A DNA stretch of 7,068 nt from JBFGRM01 sp041563675. GTDB taxonomy: Bacteria > Nitrospirota > Nitrospiria > Nitrospirales > Nitrospiraceae. Below, piece after piece: positions 1 to 5,955 of this stretch (the stretch's first letter is position 1; each line of letters opens with the position of its first letter). The stretch covers positions 1 to 7,068 of the forward strand of contig JBFGRM010000131.1 in the NCBI GenBank assembly GCA_041563675.1, in the 5' to 3' direction. Position numbers and translations under genes: made by a program. The notes under the pieces are model-generated. The model was given only the letters and a program-made list of their open reading frames with translations, made no database searches and was not told where the DNA came from.

Positions 1-2037
1 GCTCGTTTGCTTCCGGCCTGTGCGCTCTCGGTTCTGGGGAGCCTGATCGTCTTCTCCCCCCTGCTGGAGGGCGGATCAACCCACGTGGCCGTCATGATCA
101 TGAGGCTGCACGTCCTCATGCTGGCCGTCCTGGCCGTTCCCCTCGTGATCCGGGACGGAGCGGCCCCGCGGCTTCTTCAGGGGGTCTCCGCCCCGATACT
201 GGTGTTCCTGGCCCTCGCCGGGGCCTCCGCGCTCACGTCACCCTATACCCATCAGAGTGTGCAGTGGGTGCTCGTGCTGTTGAGCTACGCGGGTTTGCTC
301 TATTTGATTGTCTTTTTTCTGACCCGGTGGAATCATATCTTGCGGTTGCTCGCGGTGGCTGTGGCAGTTGGGGCGGGCGAAGCCGGCTACGCCGTGACAC
401 AGGCCTGGGCCCTGGGCGAGATCCGGCCGAGCGGGACCTTCTTCAATCCCAACTTCCTGGCGGGCTACCTCGCCGCCGTCGCGATGCCGGTGCTGGCCGC
501 CTTGTGCTACGGAAAACCTCGGCGCGGCCCGGGCTCTGGCGGCGGCGAAGGAAGATCGCAGGACGGGCGGAGACAAAGTCGGCTGGGCTGGCTTGGCGTT
601 GTCGCCGGCGCGGCGCTGTTGGTCCTCCTCGGGGTTGCGGTCTTCGAGACGGGTTCCCGCGGCGCGGCCCTGGCTCTGGTGGCGGGCCTCACCGCGGTGG
701 CGGGCCTTCGGTTCGGTGCTCGTGGAGTTGCGATCGGCCTCCTGATGGTCTGCGTCGGTCTCCTCGTCCCCAATCCATTACAGGAGCGGGTTCACGCCGA
801 GCATCGCAAGAACCCCGTCGGATATGCGCGGTGGCAGATGTGGCAGCAAGCCGCGGCCGCATCGGCCGACCACCCATGGGGCGTCGGTCTTGGCTTGTAT
901 CGGTATGTCTCACCCCGCTATGCCGTCGAGACCGACGGTGAAATCGCCCGGTACGGTAAGGTGGCGCGGACGCCGCACAATGAATACCTGCAGATGGCCG
1001 TCGAGCTGGGGTTCGCCGGGCCGGCCGTGTTTCTGTGGGGCGTCGTGCTGCTGGGCAGGGAGGGCCTGAGAGCCCTTAGGCTCAGGCTGCGCCGTCGCGA
1101 GCGCGGCATGGTGGTCGGGGCGGTCGCGGGCGTGGTCGTGCTCCTCGTGCATGCGGGCGTGGATTCGAATCTGCACGAGCCGCCGCTCGCGCTGATGCTC
1201 GCGCTCTTCGCTGGCGTGCTGCTGGCTGCCCGGCGACTTGGTGATCGGAGGTACGAGCCGCGATCGTTTCCGCTACGCCACGGCTGGGTGTGGGGCGTGG
1301 CCTCGGCGGTCGCGCTCGTCGTGCTGGCCGGCGTGGTCCTCCGGTTCGGATTGTCCTGGATGGCCTACGAGGCGGGGAGCCGCGCGCAGAGGAACCAGGA
1401 TTTCGAGACCGCCACGCTCCGCTACGAGCAGGCCATCGGGCTTGATCCGGGGAAGTCGCTGTACCATAACGCCTTGGCCGCAGTTCGCTTTCAAGCGTTT
1501 CGGGCGAGCCACGATCCGGCAGACGCACGGGGAGCGTTGGAGGAGCTCAACAGAGCCATTGGCTTGAACCCGCTGGACGGTGGACTGTACGGGGTTCTGG
1601 GGAATCTGCATCTGCAGTTGCTGGCCGCGTTGCCGGACGGAACGGCGTATGAGGGCGAGCGGGATGCGCTGCGGCGGGACGCCTTGCTCGCCTATCGGCG
1701 GGCTGCCGAGTTGGAGCCCTACTCGCCGTTTCATCGCCTGGCGCTCGGGCAAGTCCTGCTGGCGATGGGGGATGGGGATGAGGCGGCGGCGGCGGTCCGG
1801 GCCGCGGTGGCCTTGGAGCCCAACTTTCTGCCGGGACGTCTGTGGCTGGCCGGACATTACCTCGCCTCGGGTCACGACCACGGGCGGACCTTGGCTCACG
1901 AGCAATACCGGGAGATCGTCGAACGACAGGCTCGCTACGCGGGTCGGCCGAAGAATTACTACGAACGGCAACTGTTGGAAGCAGATTCCAGTCGACTCGC
2001 GAGGGTGCTCGAAGAGGAAACAGCGACCCGATCATGA
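1..2037 (+). CDS. O-antigen ligase/polymerase family membrane protein (Wzy_C) with C-terminal TPR region; probably 5'-partial
   Basis: Probable integral inner-membrane glycan ligase or polymerase, moving lipid-linked glycan onto an acceptor (lipid A core, another glycan or protein) on the periplasmic side. Numbering is from the TTG at base 7. Hydrophobic helices run from residue 5 to about 445. Wzy_C landmarks appear in order: SGTFFNPNFLAGY (142-154), TGSRGA (215-220), HPWGVGLG (289-296) and RTPHNEYLQ (321-329) followed by an E-L-G-F segment. After the last helix (about 428-449), residues 455-640 hold three or four TPR-like helical pairs, for example around 463-481, 507-535, 557-585 and 588-615. 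Wzy_C plus TPR is a known architecture. The frame is open to base 1 and no ribosome site is visible before TTG 7, so the true start is probably upstream. The stop overlaps the next ATG. The family is well supported; ligase, polymerase or protein O-oligosaccharyltransferase activity cannot be told apart by sequence. Confidence 0.9.
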   Translation, partial: ARLLPACALSVLGSLIVFSPLLEGGSTHVAVMIMRLHVLMLAVLAVPLVIRDGAAPRLLQGVSAPILVFLALAGASALTSPYTHQSVQWVLVLLSYAGLLYLIVFFLTRWNHILRLLAVAVAVGAGEAGYAVTQAWALGEIRPSGTFFNPNFLAGYLAAVAMPVLAALCYGKPRRGPGSGGGEGRSQDGRRQSRLGWLGVVAGAALLVLLGVAVFETGSRGAALALVAGLTAVAGLRFGARGVAIGLLMVCVGLLVPNPLQERVHAEHRKNPVGYARWQMWQQAAAASADHPWGVGLGLYRYVSPRYAVETDGEIARYGKVARTPHNEYLQMAVELGFAGPAVFLWGVVLLGREGLRALRLRLRRRERGMVVGAVAGVVVLLVHAGVDSNLHEPPLALMLALFAGVLLAARRLGDRRYEPRSFPLRHGWVWGVASAVALVVLAGVVLRFGLSWMAYEAGSRAQRNQDFETATLRYEQAIGLDPGKSLYHNALAAVRFQAFRASHDPADARGALEELNRAIGLNPLDGGLYGVLGNLHLQLLAALPDGTAYEGERDALRRDALLAYRRAAELEPYSPFHRLALGQVLLAMGDGDEAAAAVRAAVALEPNFLPGRLWLAGHYLASGHDHGRTLAHEQYREIVERQARYAGRPKNYYERQLLEADSSRLARVLEEETATRS

Positions 2038-2960
2038 AAACGGGTGTGCGATCACTATTATGGGAGTGGGGACGCATCGCGGCCGCCTTGCTGGCGCTCG
2101 CCGGGTCTACGGTCTGGGTCCTCATGCTCATGGAGGAACGGCGGCCTGCGAAAGCCAGGGCGGCCGAGCTCTCCTATCTCCCCAAGGGTGAATACCTCAA
2201 AATTGCCGTCCTGGGGTACGATCACATCGTCGCGGACCTGCTGTGGCTCAAAGCGATCCAGCATTTCTCCGGACGCCGGCAAACTCAGGAGAACTACCTG
2301 TGGGCCTACCATGCCACCGATGTCCTGACGGACCTCGACCCCAAGTTCATCCTGGCCTACAAGGCGGCAGGAACGATCCTTGGGGTCTGGGGCAGCCAGG
2401 TCGAAGAGAGCGTGGCGATCCTCCGAAAAGGGATCGCGCACAATCCCGATTCATGGGAGCTGCATTTTATCCTTGGCTACGATTACTTTTACGAGCTCTG
2501 TGACCGTGCGACCGCTGCCGACCACCTGCGGGCGGCCTCGGTGATTCCCGGCGCACCCGAGTACCTGCCGCGTCTCGCCGCACGCATGACGGTCGATGCG
2601 GGAAATCCGGAGACCGCGCTGGAGTTTCTCGGGCGTCTTTACGCGCGGACTCAAGACCCGGAGATGCGGGAGTCGCTCGCACAACGCATGAAGGAAGTGA
2701 TCGCCGAGCGGGACATTCGCTTCCTAGAGGAGGGGATCCGGCGGTATGCCTCCCGCTATGGGAGCAAGCCGGTATCGCTGCGGGCGCTGGTCACCGGCGG
2801 GATCATCGAGCGCGTTCCGGAGGATCCCCTGGGGGGGCGCTACGTCCTTGACCACGCAACGGGGTCGGTCACGAGCTCCGGCTTGCAGGAACGGTTGCGC
2901 GTGCATATGAAGGTGAATCCCAGAATTCCCTGCCACCTGCGGATGAACGGACACAGGTAA
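2034..2960 (+). CDS. Membrane-anchored TPR protein with pseudopilin-like C-terminal segment
   Basis: A 308-residue protein of no firmly known function. One N-terminal hydrophobic helix (about 15-34) with basic residues before it suggests a signal anchor, leaving the rest periplasmic. A conserved-looking stretch, GYDHIVADLLWLKAIQHF (61-78), follows. Helical TPR-like repeats come next (about 90-118, 122-152, 156-200), including the pattern of a short pair ending in HNPDSWELHFILG (136-148). The end (about 235-283) has R-Y, then SLRALVTGGIIERVPEDPLG (248-267) and G-R-Y-V-L-D. This resembles the L-x-x-L-V...P-x-D-P-W-G region of GspG/major pseudopilins. The ATG lies inside the upstream stop (ATGA). 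No Shine-Dalgarno sequence lies at normal spacing, so translational coupling is likely. The frame is open back to 1842, but that would overlap the ligase by about 200 bp, so ATG 2034 is preferred. It precedes an ABC ATPase and permease and may be their periplasmic partner (inference). Confidence 0.85.
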   Translation: MKTGVRSLLWEWGRIAAALLALAGSTVWVLMLMEERRPAKARAAELSYLPKGEYLKIAVLGYDHIVADLLWLKAIQHFSGRRQTQENYLWAYHATDVLTDLDPKFILAYKAAGTILGVWGSQVEESVAILRKGIAHNPDSWELHFILGYDYFYELCDRATAADHLRAASVIPGAPEYLPRLAARMTVDAGNPETALEFLGRLYARTQDPEMRESLAQRMKEVIAERDIRFLEEGIRRYASRYGSKPVSLRALVTGGIIERVPEDPLGGRYVLDHATGSVTSSGLQERLRVHMKVNPRIPCHLRMNGHR

Positions 2961-3028
2961 GAGCTGTGCCGGCCGCGGGACGCCGGGCAATCCGGTATTG
3001 CGGAGAATTTTCTCGACGGGGATGAACT

Positions 3029-3964
3029 ATGGATGCCATTCGAATCGATGAGTTGGAGAAAAGCTTCAAGAGCGGGTGGCCCGGACGACCGCCTATCCAG
3101 GTGCTCAAGGGGCTCAGCCTGAGCGTCGAGCAGGGGGAGATTTACGGCTTCCTCGGTCCGAACGGCTCGGGCAAGACAACGACACTCAAGATTCTCCTGG
3201 GTCTCATGAAGCCGGGCGGGGGCCGCGCGGAACTCCTCGGACGACCGGCTGGCGACGTGGACGCGCGACGGCGGATCGGGTTTCTTCCCGAGTCTCCTTA
3301 TTTCTACGACTACCTGACGGCTGACGAGTTCCTGTCCTTCTACGGGCACCTGGCCGGCCTGGCCCGCCGGGTGATCAAGGAGCGGACCGACCACTTGTTG
3401 GAGGTGGTGGGCCTGACCCACGCCAGGGCGCGTCAGTTACGCAAGTTCTCCAAGGGCATGTTGCAGCGAGTCGGCCTGGCGCAGGCGTTGATTCATGATC
3501 CAGAGCTGGTCATTCTGGACGAGCCGATGTCGGGGCTGGACCCGATCGGGCGGAAGCAGGTCCGCGACCTGATCCTGAGTCTCCGCGATCAGGGGAAAAC
3601 CGTCTTTTTCAGCACGCACATCATCCCGGACGTCGAGATGATCTGCGATCGGGTCGGTGTCGTCATGAACGGCAAGCTCCAAGCCGCGGGTCGTGTCGAG
3701 GAGTTGGTGCATAACAGCCATGCGCATACGGTCGAGGTGGTGTGCGAGGGCATCAAGGGCGAGGACGTCCCGGCCATCGCCAAGGTCGCCACGCGGCTGC
3801 TGCAGCGCGGACGGCAGTGCCTGGTGGTGTTGCCCAAACCCGACCTGGTCGACGAGGTCGTCACCGCGATGAAGGCGCGAGGCGGGACGCTCGTGTCGGT
3901 CACGCCGCAAAAGGGCTCCCTGGAGGAACTCTTTGTGCAACCATCCGAGCAGCAGGAACGGTAA
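3029..3964 (+). CDS. ABC transporter ATP-binding protein
   Basis: Cytoplasmic ATPase subunit (311 residues) that would power the permease encoded next. All nucleotide-binding motifs are visible in order: Walker A GPNGSGKTT (43-51); a Q-loop region reading FLPESPYF (85-92), with Glu where Gln is usual; signature FSKGMLQR (140-147), a variant of LSGGQ; Walker B LVILDEP (160-166) with catalytic Glu; D-loop SGLD (168-171); and switch His in STHII (195-199). About 90 residues follow the usual core, ending in GSLEELFV (296-303), typical of the CcmA/NatA-like ABC-2 exporter ATPases. The long carbohydrate-binding domain of Wzt is absent, so a classical O-polysaccharide exporter is unlikely. A 68-bp spacer precedes it, containing a small inverted repeat (GCAAT 2987-2991 / ATTGC 2997-3001). 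GGGGA at about 3018-3022 can serve as ribosome site. Substrate unknown. Confidence 0.95.
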   Translation: MDAIRIDELEKSFKSGWPGRPPIQVLKGLSLSVEQGEIYGFLGPNGSGKTTTLKILLGLMKPGGGRAELLGRPAGDVDARRRIGFLPESPYFYDYLTADEFLSFYGHLAGLARRVIKERTDHLLEVVGLTHARARQLRKFSKGMLQRVGLAQALIHDPELVILDEPMSGLDPIGRKQVRDLILSLRDQGKTVFFSTHIIPDVEMICDRVGVVMNGKLQAAGRVEELVHNSHAHTVEVVCEGIKGEDVPAIAKVATRLLQRGRQCLVVLPKPDLVDEVVTAMKARGGTLVSVTPQKGSLEELFVQPSEQQER

Positions 3965-3968
3965 GGGG
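3963..3968 (+). promoter_or_regulatory. Ribosome binding site of the ABC permease gene
   Basis: AAGGGG overlaps the TAA stop of the ATPase gene and sits 7 bases before ATG 3976. It supports that ATG over the upstream in-frame starts, which would lie inside the ATPase gene. Confidence 0.6.
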
Positions 3969-3975
3969 CAACGGT

Positions 3976-4740
3976 ATGTGGTGCATCGCCGTCATCGCAC
4001 AGAATACGTTTCGTGAAAGCCTGCGCGACAAGATTCTGTACAATTTGCTGTTCTTCGCGCTGCTTCTGATCGGAGCCTCGGTGCTGCTCGCCGAGCTGAC
4101 CATCGCCGAGCAGGAAAAGATCATCGCGGATATGGGCCTGGCGGCCATCAATCTCGTCGGCGTGCTGATCGCGATCTTTGTCGGCATTGGATTGGTCAGC
4201 AAGGAGATTGAGCGCCGAACGGTCTATACGATCATGGCCCGCCCCATCAGTCGGGCGCAGTTCCTGCTCGGCAAGTATCTGGGGCTGGTGCTGACGTTAT
4301 TCGTCAACATCGGTGTGATGTTCGTCGTCTTTTTGCTCACTTTGTGGAGCACCGGCACGGCGATTCATCTGTCGCTCTTCCAGGCCGTGGCGTTAATCGT
4401 GGTGGAGCTCATGCTCGTCACCGCCCTCGCATTGTTCTTTTCGACCTTCAGCTCCGCGACCTTGAGCGCGATCATGACGCTCGGAATGTACGTCATCGGT
4501 CATCTCACCACTGATCTCAAGGGGATCGCGCAAAAGGGGGAGAACGAGGCGCTCACAGCAGTCATGACCGGAATTTATTATCTCTGCCCCAACCTGGAGT
4601 ATCTAAATATCAAGGGGCAGGCGGCTCGCGGTGTGAGCATGGCGTTGTCCTATCAGATGCTCGCAACCGCCTACGGGGTCCTGTACGCAGCCCTGCTCCT
4701 CACGGCCGCCTGTGTCATTTTTCAACGCCGCGATTTCTAG
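3976..4740 (+). CDS. ABC-2 type transporter permease
   Basis: Membrane subunit (254 residues) of the exporter whose ATPase ends 11 bp upstream. Hydrophobic segments at about 22-40, 55-75, 101-122, 134-157, 160-177 and 228-249 give the six helices expected of an ABC-2 permease. The N-terminus NTFRESLRDKILYNLL (10-25) is the amphipathic elbow typical of this family. The KEIERRTVYTIMARPISR stretch (76-93) after the second helix is the conserved cytoplasmic coupling loop contacting the ATPase. A polar loop (about 178-226), including NLEYLNIKG (206-214), lies between helices five and six and may face the periplasm. The start at ATG 3976 is set by the AAGGGG site and by the family N-terminus. The frame opens further upstream only within the ATPase gene. 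The substrate cannot be read from sequence. The Wzm O-antigen permease family is a weaker alternative, given the ATPase's lack of a Wzt C-terminal domain. Confidence 0.93.
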   Translation: MWCIAVIAQNTFRESLRDKILYNLLFFALLLIGASVLLAELTIAEQEKIIADMGLAAINLVGVLIAIFVGIGLVSKEIERRTVYTIMARPISRAQFLLGKYLGLVLTLFVNIGVMFVVFLLTLWSTGTAIHLSLFQAVALIVVELMLVTALALFFSTFSSATLSAIMTLGMYVIGHLTTDLKGIAQKGENEALTAVMTGIYYLCPNLEYLNIKGQAARGVSMALSYQMLATAYGVLYAALLLTAACVIFQRRDF

Positions 4741-4745
4741 CGGCA

Positions 4746-4804
4746 TCAGCGGAGCGAGTCTGCTGAGCCACGCGCCCCGTCGCTCCTCCCGCGGAACGGG
4801 CGCG
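4746..4804 (+). terminator. Tandem hairpins after the ABC permease, possible transcription end
   Basis: Two potential RNA hairpins lie just after the permease stop. TCAGCGGA (4746-4753) pairs with TCTGCTGA (4759-4766) over a 5-base loop, eight pairs including one G-U. CGCGCCCCGT (4771-4780) pairs with ACGGGCGCG (4796-4804), with one bulged C. No U-tract directly follows either stem; a pyrimidine-rich stretch begins only near 4823. This is therefore not a standard intrinsic terminator. It may protect the mRNA 3' end or precede Rho-dependent termination. Pairings were found by eye, with no energy calculated. Confidence 0.35.
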
Positions 4805-4870
4805 TCCATTCCCTTGGCCGTCATTCTTTCTCTTTCACGCATTGCAGCGCAGGCGATGTGACCCCGTGCT

Positions 4871-4935
4871 GTCGGACTCGATCGCGCGGGCGGCCGGAGG
4901 ACTCGGGTTGTCCGACCGGCCCGGCGACGGGGCCG
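4871..4935 (+). promoter_or_regulatory. Dyad-symmetric, GC-rich leader before the epimerase gene
   Basis: GTCGGAC (4871-4877) and GTCCGAC (4910-4916) form a perfect 7-base inverted repeat enclosing the direct repeat GGACTCG (4874-4880, 4899-4905). A further hairpin, CGGCCC (4917-4922) with GGGCCG (4930-4935), lies directly after it. The stretch sits in the non-coding leader of the second module and could be an operator, a leader structure or chance in GC-rich DNA. I could not recognise a convincing -35/-10 pair in the 4741-4968 gap. The role is uncertain. Confidence 0.2.
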
Positions 4936-4954
4936 CCCGGGGCGCAACGAACTG

Positions 4955-4966
4955 AAGGGCGAGGAG
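4955..4966 (+). promoter_or_regulatory. Ribosome binding site deciding the epimerase start
   Basis: AAGGG (4955-4959) and GAGGAG (4961-4966) form a strong purine-rich site 9 and 2 bases before ATG 4969. Together with the start of the Rossmann fold a few residues in, this selects ATG 4969 over the in-frame GTG at 4858. That longer start would add a 37-residue Pro/Gly/Arg-rich tail of non-protein-like character. Confidence 0.6.
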
Positions 4967-4968
4967 CC

Positions 4969-5955
4969 ATGGATCTCAAAGGTAAGCGCATGCTCGTGAT
5001 CGGGGGGGCCGGGTTCATCGGGTCCCATGTCGTTGACGAGCTCATCAAGACCGACGTCGGTGAGGTCCTCGTCTACGACAACTTCAGCCGCGGGACCAAG
5101 GAGAATTTGGAGGTCGCGCTGAAGGATCCCCGGGTCCGAATCTTCGAGCTCGGCGGCGACCTGGTCCAGACCGACATCCTCAATCAGGCCATGAAAGGCG
5201 TCGACGGCGTGTTTCACCTTGCCGCGCTCTGGCTCCTCCACTGCCACGAGTATCCGCGATCGGCATTCGAGGTCAACGTGCGCGGGACGTTCAATGTGCT
5301 GGAAGCCTGTGCGGCGAACGGGGTGAAGCGTCTCGTGTACAGCTCGTCGGCCTCCGTGTACGGGAATGCGGTCCAGGTCCCGATGACGGAAGACCACGTC
5401 TACAACAATCGCACGTTCTATGGCGCGACCAAGATCGCAGGCGAGCATATGTGCAGGGCTTTTTGCGAGCGGTACGGCGTCCCCTATGTGGGGCTCCGGT
5501 ACATGAACGTCTACGGGCCCCGGCAGGACTACAAGGGGGCCTACATGGCGGTCATCATGAAGATCCTTGATCGGTTGGATCAGGGCTTGTCTCCCGTCGT
5601 CCACGGCGATGGCTCCCAGGAGTTCGACTTCGTCTACGTCGCCGACGCTGCGCGTGCCAACGTCCTGGCCATGGCGGCCGACGTGTCGGACCGCTTCTAC
5701 AACGTCGGGTTTGGAAAGGGCACGACGATCACGGCTCTGACGGAGATGATCCTGGAGCACGCCGGGTCCTCCCTCCCGATTCACTTCGAGCCGGCGGGGC
5801 TGTCGTTCGTCACCAAACGCATCGGCGACCCGCTGCGGGCCGAACGCGAGCTTGGCTTCCGCGCGACCACCGATCTCCGCGAAGGCCTCAGGCGATTGAT
5901 CGAGTGGCGGCAGAGCCATAAGGACCACGTCGCCGTGCAGCGGACCCTGGCATGA
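4969..5955 (+). CDS. NAD-dependent sugar-nucleotide epimerase/dehydratase (extended SDR)
   Basis: Cytosolic enzyme (328 residues, normal for the family) acting on a nucleotide-activated sugar. The Rossmann motif GGAGFIG is at 12-18, and Asp37 in VYDNFSRG (35-42) is placed to bind the NAD ribose. HLAA (83-86), the catalytic SSSASVYG (125-132) and the YGATK pair Tyr151/Lys155 follow, then RYMNVYGPRQD (177-187) and the C-terminal substrate domain with EFDFVYVAD (218-226). These are the hallmarks of UDP-glucose 4-epimerase/UDP-glucuronate epimerase relatives. After HLAA the sequence reads LWLLHCHEYPRSAF (87-100), unlike the usual Q-x-S-V-x-x-S-x-x-x-P segment that lines the sugar pocket, so the substrate may differ. 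The stop overlaps the ATG of a sugar aminotransferase (ATGA), implying consecutive steps or co-production. Exact reaction unassigned: 4-epimerase, 4,6-dehydratase and 4-reductase are all possible. Confidence 0.92.
   Translation: MDLKGKRMLVIGGAGFIGSHVVDELIKTDVGEVLVYDNFSRGTKENLEVALKDPRVRIFELGGDLVQTDILNQAMKGVDGVFHLAALWLLHCHEYPRSAFEVNVRGTFNVLEACAANGVKRLVYSSSASVYGNAVQVPMTEDHVYNNRTFYGATKIAGEHMCRAFCERYGVPYVGLRYMNVYGPRQDYKGAYMAVIMKILDRLDQGLSPVVHGDGSQEFDFVYVADAARANVLAMAADVSDRFYNVGFGKGTTITALTEMILEHAGSSLPIHFEPAGLSFVTKRIGDPLRAERELGFRATTDLREGLRRLIEWRQSHKDHVAVQRTLA

Noticed and set aside
1273..1971. Antisense open frame (232 codons) opposite the ligase TPR region
   Set aside because: Shadow of a conserved coding frame; no motif and no ribosome site seen.
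1842..2033. 64-residue N-terminal extension of the TPR protein
   Set aside because: It would overlap the ligase by about 200 bp and reads as an Arg-rich shadow peptide; the membrane helix begins properly after ATG 2034.
3003..3014. GAGAA-TT-TTCTC small inverted repeat before the ATPase
   Set aside because: Five-base stem with a 2-base loop cannot form a stable hairpin and is short enough to be chance.
3022..3051. Mini-ORF (ATG 3022, nine codons then TGA) overlapping the ATPase start
   Set aside because: Out of frame with the ATPase and too short to distinguish from chance; no support for a leader peptide role.
4823..4839. Pyrimidine-rich stretch as U-tract of a terminator
   Set aside because: It is about 20 bases beyond the second hairpin and interrupted by C and A, so it does not make an intrinsic terminator.
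4858..4968. 37-residue N-terminal extension of the epimerase from GTG 4858
   Set aside because: It is low-complexity, GC-driven sequence before a standard Rossmann start, and a strong ribosome site precedes ATG 4969.
4603..5928. Long antisense open frame (441 codons) across the gap and the epimerase
   Set aside because: It lies opposite a convincingly conserved SDR gene. Its predicted protein is rich in Arg, Asp, His and Val without recognisable motifs, as expected of an antisense shadow in GC-rich DNA.
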